From Patescibacteria group bacterium (GTDB taxonomy: Bacteria; Patescibacteriota; Doudnabacteria; UBA920), in the NCBI GenBank assembly GCA_023484515.1, contig JAMDAY010000017.1, positions 1 to 36,958 of the forward strand: a stretch of 36,958 nt of DNA, in the 5' to 3' direction. Under the pieces are notes generated by a model that had not been told where the DNA came from, ran no database searches, and saw only the letters and a list, made by a program, of their open reading frames with translations. Positions 1 to 8,050 of this stretch are shown one piece after another. Position 1 is the first letter of the stretch. Every line of letters begins with the position of its first letter. The position numbers and the translations under genes were made by a program.

Positions 1-96
1 CACCGTAGAATCCATACCAAATTAAAAATGCCGCCAGCGGTTTACGCCCAAGCGGCGCGACTATTAACAACTAATCAGGTATCCGTTAAACTGTAG
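1..96 (+). pseudogene. upstream fragment of surface-protein gene, frame 1
   Basis: Frame 1 is open from the window edge to a TAG at 94-96. Its translation ends in TTNQVSVKL, which looks like the lead-in to the repeat domain that continues in frame 3 from base 90 (TVDSVYKEW). Adding one base near the AAA run at 88-90 would join the two frames. I read this as the upstream part of the gene at 90-998, separated by a one-base deletion that is either real or an assembly error. An independent short gene is less likely because no start context is visible. Confidence 0.4.
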
Positions 97-998
97 ACAG
101 CGTTTACAAAGAATGGGATACATCCCAAGGCTTTGCCCTGCAAATCAACAACGGCCAGGCTTTTACCACCAACCCCAATGTTTCTTTGTCCTTAACCGCA
201 GGGCCTGATACCACAGCCATCGCCTTGTCCAATACTCCCGGCTTTGAAAACGCTGTCCCAGAGCCCTATGTTCCTAATAAAGCCTGGGACTGGAACCTGT
301 GCTGGACTAGTTCTGCCTTCCATAGCCCCGATAACTGTTCCTTTGGAACCAAGACTGTCTATGCCAAGGCCTTTAACGCCTTCAGCCGCCCTTCTGACCC
401 ATTCTTTGCCACTATCAGCTATGTGGCAGAGGACAATAACCAGGGGGATAATAACAATAACGACAACCAAGGCAATCACGATAATAATCAGAATAACCAA
501 GATAACCAGGATAATACTCAAAATCAGAATAACAATAACAACCAAGGCAATGACAATAACGGTAATCCTGGCAGTGATAACCAAAACCACCAAACAGCTG
601 ATGAATCAGCTAACTACAGCTCCAACGCCTTGATTAATGACCACGGCACCGTCTATTTGATCATGGGCCAGGCTAAGTATGGCTTTACCTCCCTTAAAGC
701 CTTCTTAGGCTTAGGCTATTTGTTAAAGCATGCCATCCCTGGCAATACTTCCGCTTATCCCCAAACAGGGGTAATCTCTTCAGCTACCCAGGCCCACATA
801 GACGGCTCCTGGATCATTTCCGGCCGCACAGTCTTTTACGTCTCCAAGACAGGCTATATCCCGGTCCCTGCCTGGGACATCTTCCTAAATAATGGAGGAT
901 TATCCATATACATTGTCAAGGCTAATTATGAGGATATTGTAGACAAAAGGCCCATCCTGCCGCTGATGGTGATGCATGATCCTAGGGTAGGGCAGTAG
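90..998 (+). CDS. surface/secreted protein, 3' part (Ig-like repeat, Asn/Gln/Asp linker, CPR wall-type C-terminal domain)
   Basis: The frame is open from 90 with no ATG. The first usable start is TTG at 186, so the gene probably begins upstream of the window. Three parts are visible. First comes a copy of an extracellular repeat of the type INNG-x-xFTTNPNVSLSL ... EPY ... KTVYAKAFN, roughly bases 140-430. Next is a linker of about 50 residues made almost only of Asn, Asp, Gln and Gly (about 430-590). Last is a C-terminal domain with the pattern NDHGTVYLIMGQAKYGFTS ... FLGLGY ... GSWIISGRTVFYVSKTGYIPVP, ending LMVMHDPR. I recognise this pattern from wall-associated proteins of Parcubacteria. 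It suggests export and attachment to the cell surface. The partner or ligand is unknown, and the signal peptide would lie outside the window. Confidence 0.6.
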   Translation, partial: TVDSVYKEWDTSQGFALQINNGQAFTTNPNVSLSLTAGPDTTAIALSNTPGFENAVPEPYVPNKAWDWNLCWTSSAFHSPDNCSFGTKTVYAKAFNAFSRPSDPFFATISYVAEDNNQGDNNNNDNQGNHDNNQNNQDNQDNTQNQNNNNNQGNDNNGNPGSDNQNHQTADESANYSSNALINDHGTVYLIMGQAKYGFTSLKAFLGLGYLLKHAIPGNTSAYPQTGVISSATQAHIDGSWIISGRTVFYVSKTGYIPVPAWDIFLNNGGLSIYIVKANYEDIVDKRPILPLMVMHDPRVGQ

Positions 999-1021
999 TT
1001 CTCGCTCTAACAATACCAACA

Positions 1022-1066
1022 ATACCAAGGGGACTCCTTGTGCTGCACAAGGAGTCCCCTTGGTAT
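1022..1066. repeat. perfect 22-bp inverted repeat
   Basis: Bases 1022-1043 (ATACCAAGGGGACTCCTTGT plus GC) are exactly complementary to 1045-1066, leaving one central base. It begins 24 bases after the stop of the surface-protein gene. It could act as a transcription terminator, but no T run follows. Confidence 0.8.
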
Positions 1067-1090
1067 CCTCGATTATGGTTATCGCTAAAA

Positions 1091-1128
1091 CTTAACGGCT
1101 CAACGGAAATTTCCGTTGAGCCGTTAAG
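1091..1128. repeat. 19+19 bp palindrome, family AACGGCTCAACG (copy 1)
   Basis: CTTAACGGCTCAACGGAAA is followed at once by its exact complement, with no loop. The core AACGGCTCAACG ... CGTTGAGCCGTT returns at 8927-8952 inside lepA and at 34204-34227. The centre differs in each copy: GGAAATTTCC here, GG/CC in lepA, nothing in the third. This is a dispersed palindromic repeat. Confidence 0.85.
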
Positions 1129-1161
1129 CAATAATCATAACCATACCGCTTATTACCAGAC

Positions 1162-1299
1162 GTAACTGCCCACTGTGTCATTGCGAGTTTTTCAGGGCTT
1201 TAACTGAAAAACAAAGCAATCTTTTCCTGGTTAGGATTGCCGCGGCCTCATATTTTAAAGCTAAAAATATGAGGCCTCGCAATGACAGTGAGCAGTTAC
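1162..1299. repeat. TGTCATTGCGAG palindromic element, cloverleaf-like intergenic copy
   Basis: The outer arms at 1162-1187 and 1276-1299 pair over about 24 bases (GTAACTGC-Y-CACTG, then TCATTGCGAG). Three hairpins lie between them: 1188-1195 with 1204-1211 (TTTTTCAG), 1216-1221 with 1235-1240 (GCAATC), and 1244-1256 with 1264-1276 (GGCCTCATATTTT). The whole element folds on paper as a four-way cloverleaf. Related elements lie inside murD (1799-1923) and the uvrD-like gene (31895-31971). The arm sequence resembles short palindromic repeats that I know from several unrelated bacteria. Confidence 0.8.
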
Positions 1300-1311
1300 T
1301 ACCTGGCAGTT

Positions 1312-1340
1312 TTTTCATTTTGCATAATTTATGGTAAAAT
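1312..1340 (+). promoter_or_regulatory. candidate promoter for murD
   Basis: TTTTCA (1312-1317), a 17-base spacer and TAAAAT (1335-1340). Transcription would start near 1347, which places the ATG at 1343 upstream of the RNA start and favours the ATG at 1358. Confidence 0.45.
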
Positions 1341-1357
1341 AAATGCAAGTTACCACT

Positions 1358-2905
1358 ATGGAAATAAAAGATCTTAAGGACAAATTAGTGGCAGTTTTAG
1401 GTTTCGGCCAGGAAGGGCGGTCGGTTACGGAGTATTTGATTAAACACGGGATAAAGCCGGTGCTGTTTGACCAAAAACCCTGGGAAGAGTGGTCAAGCGA
1501 AGAAAAAGAATACATAAGGTCGTTAAAAATAAATTTTATTTTCGGAACCGGATATTTGCAGGAACTAAAGGGGTTTGACGTGGCATTTCGCAGTCCGGGG
1601 ATTAGATTACATGATATAGCGCAAGCTATTGGCCTGCCTTCCCGCAGTGAAGCGACAGGACTGCATTACACCAGTCATAATATTGCCATTACCAGCCAAA
1701 CCAAATGGTTTTTCCAGCATTGTCCTGCTAAAATTATCGGAGTTACGGGCACCAAAGGCAAAGGTACTACGGCCAGCTTGATTTATGAGATGCTTTCAGT
1801 GTCATTGCGAGGAGCAGCATCAGCTTTTTCTAAGGCGACGAAGCAATTTCTTCCATTGGATGTTAAGATTATTTCGTCGGCGCACGATGATATTGCAAAT
1901 AATGCGCCTCCTCGCAACGACACAAGGGGTGGAGCATATTTAACAGGCAATATCGGTAAAACCCAGCCTTTGGAAATTTTGGACAATTTAAATCCGGATG
2001 ACTGGGTGGTTTACGAATTGTCCAGCTTCCAATTGCAGGACCTTAAGCGCAGTCCGCATATTGGCGTTGTATTAATGGTCACACAGGAACATTTGGATTA
2101 TCATCAGAATGCTGTAGAATACAGGGAAGCCAAAGCTCCCATCGCAAAATTCCAATCAGCCGGCGATTTTGCGGTGATAAATGCGGATTATCAAGAGTCG
2201 TTAAAAATCGGAGAGCAGGGAAAAGGGCAAAAATATTATTTCAGCAGGGAAAAAGAGGTGGAAAAAGGCTGTTATGTAAAAAATGGGCAAATTATCGTAA
2301 AAGGCATAGGCGAATCCAATTTCCAATATCCAATTTCCAATATCCAATTGCGCGGCCGGCACAACCTGGAAAATATCTGCGCTGCGGCCGCTGCTTCCGC
2401 TTTAGCCGGCGTTGATACCAATTCCATAAAATCAGCATTGCAAAATTTCAAAGGCCTGGAGCACCGCCTGGAATTTGTAGCGGAAAAGAATGGCATAAAA
2501 TTTTATAACGACTCTTTTTCCACCACGCCGGAAACGGCCATTGCCGCCATAAATTCTTTTTCAGAACCCTTGGTTGTTATTTTAGGAGGATCTTCCAAAT
2601 TTGCGGATTTTACGGACCTGGGCCGGACAATTGCAGAAACAAAAAACATCAAGGCCTTGGTATTAACCGGCCAAGAAGCCGGCAGGATTAAGGAAGCGAT
2701 TTTTAAGGCGGGAAAGGCCCTGCCAAAAATTATGGAAGGAGCGGCAAACATGAAGGGCATTTTTACACAGGCATTATCAGCCGCCCAAAAAGGGGACGTA
2801 GTGCTGCTAAGCCCGGCTTGCGCTTCATTCGGCATGTTCAAAAATTACAAGGACAGGGGAGAGCAATTTAAGCGGTTTGCAGAGTCTTTACAGAATACGG
2901 ATTGA
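1358..2905 (+). CDS. murD: UDP-N-acetylmuramoylalanine--D-glutamate ligase
   Basis: MurD adds D-glutamate to UDP-MurNAc-L-alanine in the cytoplasm, the second amino-acid step of peptidoglycan precursor synthesis. The N-terminal nucleotide-fold reads VAVLGFGQEGRS. The ATP loop is TGTKGKGTT at about residue 131, followed by GNIGKTQPLE, then HRLEFV and NDSFSTTPE in the C-terminal domain. At 515 residues it is longer than the usual 440-460. Much of the excess is an in-frame palindromic element (1799-1923) between the P-loop helix and GNIG, and a further short piece is a heptad repeat (2314-2348). I chose the ATG at 1358 over 1343 because of the promoter position and because MEIKDLKDKLVAVLG matches the usual start. 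The gene ends in TGA. Downstream ftsW and murJ form a wall-synthesis block with it. Substrate D-Glu would come from MurI at 15734. Confidence 0.93.
   Translation: MEIKDLKDKLVAVLGFGQEGRSVTEYLIKHGIKPVLFDQKPWEEWSSEEKEYIRSLKINFIFGTGYLQELKGFDVAFRSPGIRLHDIAQAIGLPSRSEATGLHYTSHNIAITSQTKWFFQHCPAKIIGVTGTKGKGTTASLIYEMLSVSLRGAASAFSKATKQFLPLDVKIISSAHDDIANNAPPRNDTRGGAYLTGNIGKTQPLEILDNLNPDDWVVYELSSFQLQDLKRSPHIGVVLMVTQEHLDYHQNAVEYREAKAPIAKFQSAGDFAVINADYQESLKIGEQGKGQKYYFSREKEVEKGCYVKNGQIIVKGIGESNFQYPISNIQLRGRHNLENICAAAAASALAGVDTNSIKSALQNFKGLEHRLEFVAEKNGIKFYNDSFSTTPETAIAAINSFSEPLVVILGGSSKFADFTDLGRTIAETKNIKALVLTGQEAGRIKEAIFKAGKALPKIMEGAANMKGIFTQALSAAQKGDVVLLSPACASFGMFKNYKDRGEQFKRFAESLQNTD
1799..1923. repeat. 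TGTCATTGCGAG palindromic element inserted in frame in murD
   Basis: The arm GTGTCATTGCGAGGA (1799-1813) pairs with TCCTCGCAACGACAC (1909-1923) with one mismatch. An inner hairpin joins GCGACGAA near 1834 to TTCGTCGGC near 1873. The translation (SVSLRG ... APPRNDT) has no counterpart in ordinary MurD proteins that I know, while the MurD sequence resumes directly after it. Confidence 0.8.
2314..2348. repeat. five tandem heptads WTCCAAT inside murD
   Basis: The units are ATCCAAT, TTCCAAT, ATCCAAT, TTCCAAT, ATCCAAT. They encode SNFQYPISNIQL. A four-unit version of the same heptad sits inside lepA at 8254-8281. Confidence 0.8.
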
Positions 2906-2913
2906 TACGCCTG

Positions 2914-2928
2914 CCCGCCTCTGGCGGG
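2914..2928. repeat. short GC hairpin CCCGCC-TCT-GGCGGG
   Basis: Six-base perfect stem with a three-base loop, 9 bases after the murD stop. No T run follows, so it is not a textbook terminator. Confidence 0.55.
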
Positions 2929-2948
2929 GATATACGGATTTAGATTAG

Positions 2949-3019
2949 ATTGTCGGATGCTGATTATCATCAACCTAACTTTAGAAGGCTGGTCTCGGAA
3001 GACAGTCTTCGCCAGCCTT
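2949..3019. repeat. intergenic repeat ending in a hairpin, related to 16619-16660
   Basis: The part from 2949 (ATTGTCGGATGCTGATTATC, then ATCAACC-T-AACTT) resembles 16621-16656 (TTGCCGGATAATAATCACCA, then TCAACC-A-AACTT) at roughly three of four bases by eye. It is followed by a hairpin: AAGGCTGG (2985-2992) pairs with CCAGCCTT (3012-3019), with GAAGAC-A-GTCTTC nested inside. Confidence 0.5.
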
Positions 3020-3048
3020 GCATACAGCCATAATTAGCGTTTGATTTC

Positions 3049-4146
3049 ATGAAAAAACAAACCAAAATTAATTATTCCCTGCTTGCCATCATTCTAGCCT
3101 TGTTGCTTTTTGGCTTGGCTGCGTTATATTCCGCTTCCACGGTTGATTCCTACCAAAAATTTGGAACGACTACCTATTATATTATTCACCAGTTCGTTTA
3201 CGGAGCCTTGCTCGGCATAGTTGCCATGTATATCGCCTCCAAAATAGATTACCACTTTTGGCAAAAAAACCTGCCTTGGCTTATCTTAATTTCCCTTGGC
3301 TTGCTGTTTATAGTCAAATTGTCCTCTTATAGTTTTTCATCAGGAGGGGCAACTCGCTGGCTGCGTCTGGGGCCCGTGGTTTTCCAGCCGGCCGAACTTG
3401 CCAAACTGGTAATAATATTCTACCTTGCTTCCTGGATAGACAAAAAACGCCACAAGCTGAACGATTTCTATTTCGGGCTGCTCCCGTCTTTCGTCATTAT
3501 CGCTTTGTTTTCCCTGTTAATCTTATGGCAGCCGGATTTAGGCACTATGTTCGTCCTGGTGGGTATTGCCGTGGCTTTATTGTTTGTCGGAGGCATTAAC
3601 TGGCGTTATTTATTTTGGACAGTCGCGGCGGGAATTTTAGGTCTTTATGCTTTGGTAAAACTGGAACCTTACCGCATGAAAAGGCTGACGACTTTTTTTA
3701 ACCGCAGCGTTGACCCGCAAGGCATAAGCTACCAAATTAACCAGGCCCTGCTTGCCATCGGGTCAGGCGGTTTATGGGGTTACGGCTACGGGCTGTCCCG
3801 CCAGAAATACAATTATTTGCCGGAAGTGATGACCGACTCCATTTTTGCGGTAATCGCGGAAGAGCTGGGCTTTGTCCGCATAATTTTTATAATTATCCTG
3901 TTTGCCTTGTTCGCCTTAAAAGGCTTCCAAATAGCCAAGGGCGCGCCGGACATGTTCGGCAAACTGACCGCATTCGGCATTGTTTCCTGGATTACCCTGC
4001 AGGCTATAATAAATATTTCCGCCATGGTCCATTTGATCCCTTTGACGGGAATTCCGTTGCCTTTTTTCAGCTACGGCAGTTCGGCGCTGGTTTTAAACTT
4101 GGCGGCCATTGGCATACTAATGAATATTTCCCGGCAATCTGCTTAA
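3049..4146 (+). CDS. ftsW: FtsW/RodA/SpoVE-family peptidoglycan glycosyltransferase, probably FtsW
   Basis: SEDS-family polytopic membrane protein that polymerises lipid II into glycan strands, at the septum if FtsW and along the side wall if RodA. At 365 residues it has the usual length and about ten hydrophobic segments. Family marks are GGATRWLRLGPVVFQPAEL (about residues 99-117), WQPDLGT, and YNYLPEVMTDSIFAVIAEEL near residue 255, then PLPFFSYGSS near the end. The YLPE-xxTD-xIFAVI-xEELG stretch is closer to FtsW than to RodA, and the murD neighbour also fits the division cluster. RodA cannot be fully excluded. Confidence 0.85.
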   Translation: MKKQTKINYSLLAIILALLLFGLAALYSASTVDSYQKFGTTTYYIIHQFVYGALLGIVAMYIASKIDYHFWQKNLPWLILISLGLLFIVKLSSYSFSSGGATRWLRLGPVVFQPAELAKLVIIFYLASWIDKKRHKLNDFYFGLLPSFVIIALFSLLILWQPDLGTMFVLVGIAVALLFVGGINWRYLFWTVAAGILGLYALVKLEPYRMKRLTTFFNRSVDPQGISYQINQALLAIGSGGLWGYGYGLSRQKYNYLPEVMTDSIFAVIAEELGFVRIIFIIILFALFALKGFQIAKGAPDMFGKLTAFGIVSWITLQAIINISAMVHLIPLTGIPLPFFSYGSSALVLNLAAIGILMNISRQSA

Positions 4147-4171
4147 GAGATAATGCGAGCCAGTATTAATT

Positions 4172-6367
4172 ATGCCCAAATTGAAACGGATAAAATTTTA
4201 TACCCACCACTTTGTCCACACAGCCTGGTATGTCCGCAAAGAGACAACCGCTGCGGAAGCGTTTTTAGCTGCTGCGCTAAGCAAGCCAAGGCATTTAATA
4301 GTATTTTTTGGAAAACTTTGTTTTGAAATTTGCTATCGCGTTGGCAATGGGCTGGTTAAAGGCTTTCTGGCCTTTTTGTCCAGGTTAAAGTGGGAAATTG
4401 AACGCACCGCCGCTTCCCTGAAACTGCGCTATCAATTGTTCTCCGCGCCGCAATACGCCAAGACTTTGGTTATTTTCTGCTTTATTTCCTTAATTGGGGC
4501 TTTTGGGTTTGTTTCGCTGCGCTTGGTAGCCCAAGGCCTGGACGTAAAAGGGAAAGTTTTGGGAGTTATGACCGCAGGCAGCCAGCATTTGGCTGACGCA
4601 AAAAATGAATTGCAAAACCAAAACTTGCAAGCCGCCCAGAACGAATTTATACTGGCCTACCAAAGTTTTGCCGGCAGCAGGCAGGAGATGGAGTCAGCCG
4701 GCAGTATTCTAAACGGCATTATGAACCTTTTTCCGCAAAAGCACGACGCGGAAAATTTAGCCAAGGCGGCTACTCTGCTTTCCCGGAGCGGGACTAATTT
4801 AATAGAATTTTACCGGTCAATAGAAGGATTAAAAATTTCACCGGAAGGGATTTCCGCCAGTAGCCCGGTCCGCGAAATTTTTTCCGGAGCGCAAACCCGG
4901 CTTGGCCAGGCCATTTCCGATTTGAACGCGGCGTCCTCGCTTATAGCGGAAATAAACGCAAAAAATATCCCTCTGCCCCAGCAGCAGCCGTTTTTGGAAC
5001 TTAAAGATAAATTGACAGTGCTGCAGAAAGGCATAAGCAATTTTCAGGGAATTTTTAATTTATTGCAAAATTTCAGCCTTGGCCGTAAAAATGTTTTGGT
5101 GCTTTTTGAAAATAATAACGAGCTGCGCGCCACAGGCGGGTTTATCGGCACTTACGGCAATTTTCAGATAAACGACGGCAAAATTGAAAATCTGGCAATT
5201 AGCAGCATATACGACTTGGACGGCCAGCTTTTGGACAAGATTGCCCCGCCCAGGCCGGTTTTGAACGTCAACAGCCAGTGGTTCATGAGAGACAGTAACT
5301 GGTTCGCCAATTTTCCGGATTCAGCAAAAAAAGCGTCAAATTTTTTTGAAAAGGAAGGCGGAGAAACTCCGGACGTGGTAATTGCCGTAACTCCCAATTT
5401 GATTTCCGACCTTTTAAGGCTGACCGGGCCCGTAAATCTGCCGAATTACAAAATAACTTTAGACTCTGACAACTTCTTGGAAACCATGCAAGTCATGTCG
5501 TCAGTCAATTATAACAAGGACCTAAACCAGCCCAAAGCGGTCCTGGCCGACTTTTTTCCGGCTTTGCTGCAAAAAATATCCGTGTTGCCGGCCAATCTTT
5601 GGCCGGCGCTGCTGGAAGGCTTGCAAAGCGACTTGAATGCCAAACACCTGGCTTTTTATTCCCGCGACCCTGAACTGCAAAAACAGTTTGAGGAATTCCA
5701 CTGGTCGGGATCGCTGCTCTCCAGCGACCGCGATTATTTGGATATAATCAGCAGCAATTTAGGCGGCACTAAAACCGACTTGTATATTGACCAGAGTGCA
5801 AGCTTAACCGGTAAAATAGACGAGCAGGGAAATATCACCAACGAATTGACCATTACCCGGACCAACAGGATGCCGAAACGCGAAGGCACGGAAAATATAA
5901 GCTACATTCGGATATACGTTCCGTTAGGCTCCAAACTTATTAGCAATACCGGTTTTGACTACAAAGCGCTTAATGGCGCCCAGCCTCCAACCGGGCAAAA
6001 AAATGACCCGGATGTTTACGAATGGGAAAAAAGTTCGGTTACCGACATGGTTACCGGAACCGCCATTGGCCGGGAAGCCGGCAAGACGTTTTTCGGCAAC
6101 TGGGTGGCGCTGCAAGGAGGGGAGACCAAAACCATCAAGCTGGCCTATACTTTGCCGTTCCGGCTTAACAGCATAGACCGTTATAGCCTGCTGGTCCAGA
6201 AGCAGATGGGCACCCTTGGCCAGCCGTTCAGCTTTAGCCTGGAATTTCCCGGAAGGAAAATGGAATGGCAAAATTTTAACCCAGACGTTTTGGATATAAA
6301 TAAAATTTCCCTAGGCCTTCCCTTGAACAAAGACGAATTTTTTGGTATTGTATTCAGTAAACGCTAA
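4172..6367 (+). CDS. DUF4012-containing membrane protein
   Basis: 731-residue protein. A cytoplasmic N-terminal stretch of about 95 residues precedes one transmembrane helix (about 97-118, VIFCFISLIGAFGFVSLRLV). A long, probably external part follows. The DUF4012 signature NNNELRATGGFIGTYG lies near residue 313, followed by IYDLDGQ and later SDLLRLTGPVNLPNYKI. The family is common in Patescibacteria and some Gram-positives, often beside cell-wall or polysaccharide genes, but has no settled function. It starts 26 bases after ftsW, and murJ starts at the base after its stop, so it is very likely co-transcribed with both. That context suggests a role in the envelope, which is inference only. Confidence 0.85.
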   Translation: MPKLKRIKFYTHHFVHTAWYVRKETTAAEAFLAAALSKPRHLIVFFGKLCFEICYRVGNGLVKGFLAFLSRLKWEIERTAASLKLRYQLFSAPQYAKTLVIFCFISLIGAFGFVSLRLVAQGLDVKGKVLGVMTAGSQHLADAKNELQNQNLQAAQNEFILAYQSFAGSRQEMESAGSILNGIMNLFPQKHDAENLAKAATLLSRSGTNLIEFYRSIEGLKISPEGISASSPVREIFSGAQTRLGQAISDLNAASSLIAEINAKNIPLPQQQPFLELKDKLTVLQKGISNFQGIFNLLQNFSLGRKNVLVLFENNNELRATGGFIGTYGNFQINDGKIENLAISSIYDLDGQLLDKIAPPRPVLNVNSQWFMRDSNWFANFPDSAKKASNFFEKEGGETPDVVIAVTPNLISDLLRLTGPVNLPNYKITLDSDNFLETMQVMSSVNYNKDLNQPKAVLADFFPALLQKISVLPANLWPALLEGLQSDLNAKHLAFYSRDPELQKQFEEFHWSGSLLSSDRDYLDIISSNLGGTKTDLYIDQSASLTGKIDEQGNITNELTITRTNRMPKREGTENISYIRIYVPLGSKLISNTGFDYKALNGAQPPTGQKNDPDVYEWEKSSVTDMVTGTAIGREAGKTFFGNWVALQGGETKTIKLAYTLPFRLNSIDRYSLLVQKQMGTLGQPFSFSLEFPGRKMEWQNFNPDVLDINKISLGLPLNKDEFFGIVFSKR

Positions 6368-7993
6368 ATGAATACCGTTAGATTAAAAGCCGTGGCGTTA
6401 GAAAATAATTTCAGCATTTCCAGTGCTGCTTTTATTATTGGCTTTTTTTCCCTTTTAACCAAATTTTTGGCCCTTTACAGGGAAAAATTATTCGCTTCCA
6501 CTTTCGGACAAAACCGCATCCTTGACGCTTATTTTTCGGCCTTCCGCATCCCGGATTTTATTACCAACTTATTGATACTCAGCACTTTGTCAGTGGCATT
6601 TTTGCCGGTATTTACGGAACTGCTGACAAAAGACAAAAAGAAAGCCGAGGAAACGGCCAATTATACTTTTAACGCCACTATGCTGGCAGTTGCCGCCATC
6701 TGCCTGGCATTGTTAATATTTTCCGGGTATCTGACCAAAAAGCTGGTACCGGGTTTTGACGGGCAATCTTTTTACAATACCTTAAAGCTTACGCGGTTAT
6801 TTTTGCTATCGCCCTTATTGTTTACCGTTTCCACCTTATTGGGTGGCATCTTAAACGCGCAAAAGAAATTTTTAGTAACCAGCATAGCTCCCGCGTTATA
6901 TAATTTGGGGATAATTGGCGGCGTAATATTCCTGTACCCGAAATTCGGGATAATGGGGCTGGGATACGGGGTTATTTTAGGCGCTGTGGCGCAGGTGGCT
7001 ATCCAATGGGCGGCCGTGTTTAAATACGGTTTTGCCTGGCATTGGGGCATAAATTGGGCTAACCGGCATTTTAAAAAGATAGCCGCTCTTTATATTCCCA
7101 GAATTTTTACTTTTGACCTGTCTTTAGTGACATTAATGCTGGGAACCATTTTAGGATCCCAAATGGCCGCAGGTTCAATTGCCGCGCTCAACCAGGCATA
7201 CAATTTGGAAGCGGTTCCCATTGGCATTTTTGCTTTTTCCCTGGCCTTGGCGTCGTTTCCGGTCTTGTCGGAATATTACGCCACAAAAAATCCGCAGGCA
7301 TTCTTAAAAACCCTGCTAGCCACGGTCCAGCAAATCCTGTTTTTTATGGTGCCGATTTCCGTGCTAATGCTGGTTATGCGCGCCTATATTGTCAGGCTAA
7401 TTTTAGGCTATGGCAATTTTACCTGGCAGGATACCATTAGGACTTTTAACGTCCTGGGAATTTTCAGCTTTTCCCTGTTCAGCCAAAGCCTGACGACTTT
7501 TTTTTCTCGCGCGTTCTATGCCAGACAAAACACCAAAACGCCGGTTATTATAAATTTGGCGGCAATCGGCCTAAACATTATTTTGACTTTGGTCTTGTCC
7601 CGGCGTTTCGGCGTGGAAGGCATTACCGCGGCATTTACCATTTCCAGCATCTTTAGCGCCTTGGCGCTGTTTGCGGCAATCCGCCACGTACTGGCCAAAG
7701 AGCAATACGGGGAACTTAGCGGGCACCAGGCAACCAAAAATTTCGACAAAGCTCTGGCTTGGTCAACAGTCAAGATAGTCATTGCCAGCCTGGCAATGGG
7801 CCTTGCGTCTTACGGGTTAATTTACCTGGTTGAACCGTTGGTCAACACCAGGACTGTTATTGGCATTTTAGTCCAATCAGGCATGGCCAGTCTAGTGGGT
7901 ATTGGAGTTTATTTGGGAATTGGAAAATTATTAAAATTGAATGAAGTGGAATATTTTATAGACTTATTCCGGAAAATTTTGTATATTAAATAG
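6368..7993 (+). CDS. murJ: lipid II flippase MurJ (MviN family)
   Basis: 541-residue polytopic protein of the MOP superfamily that moves lipid II across the membrane. The N-terminus has SAAFIIGFFSLLTKFLALYREKL, matching the first helix of MurJ, and further on come AYFSAFRIPDFITNLL and FLPVFTELL. About 14 hydrophobic segments follow and the length is typical. GSIAALNQAYNLEAVPIGIF (about 270-290) matches the MurJ central region. The ATG directly follows the TAA of the DUF4012 gene, indicating tight coupling. Together with MurD, MurI and FtsW it shows that the organism makes peptidoglycan. Confidence 0.92.
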   Translation: MNTVRLKAVALENNFSISSAAFIIGFFSLLTKFLALYREKLFASTFGQNRILDAYFSAFRIPDFITNLLILSTLSVAFLPVFTELLTKDKKKAEETANYTFNATMLAVAAICLALLIFSGYLTKKLVPGFDGQSFYNTLKLTRLFLLSPLLFTVSTLLGGILNAQKKFLVTSIAPALYNLGIIGGVIFLYPKFGIMGLGYGVILGAVAQVAIQWAAVFKYGFAWHWGINWANRHFKKIAALYIPRIFTFDLSLVTLMLGTILGSQMAAGSIAALNQAYNLEAVPIGIFAFSLALASFPVLSEYYATKNPQAFLKTLLATVQQILFFMVPISVLMLVMRAYIVRLILGYGNFTWQDTIRTFNVLGIFSFSLFSQSLTTFFSRAFYARQNTKTPVIINLAAIGLNIILTLVLSRRFGVEGITAAFTISSIFSALALFAAIRHVLAKEQYGELSGHQATKNFDKALAWSTVKIVIASLAMGLASYGLIYLVEPLVNTRTVIGILVQSGMASLVGIGVYLGIGKLLKLNEVEYFIDLFRKILYIK

Positions 7994-8050
7994 AAAAAAT
8001 ATCTTCCAATAAGCGGAGAATGTACAGTTCTCTGATTGTAAAGTTGTCTT

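Noticed and set aside
94-96. TAG read as sense codon (stop recoding) to join the first fragments
   Set aside because: The continuation is in a different frame, so readthrough would not help; TAG and TGA end other genes normally.
192-593. Long minus-strand open frame rich in Val and Ile opposite the surface-protein gene
   Set aside because: It is the mirror of the Asn/Gln/Asp codon tract (AAT/AAC/GAT reversed gives ATT/GTT/ATC). No start signals, no domain.
999-1340. CRISPR array
   Set aside because: The repeats are different palindromes, not equal direct repeats with regular spacers. No cas gene is seen in the window.
1343-1357. ATG at 1343 as murD start
   Set aside because: It would lie before the predicted RNA start, and family alignment begins at the ATG at 1358. 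The difference is five residues only.
3774-4169. Overlapping plus-strand frame inside ftsW
   Set aside because: Arg/Gly-rich translation in a shifted frame of a well-recognised gene; no independent signals.
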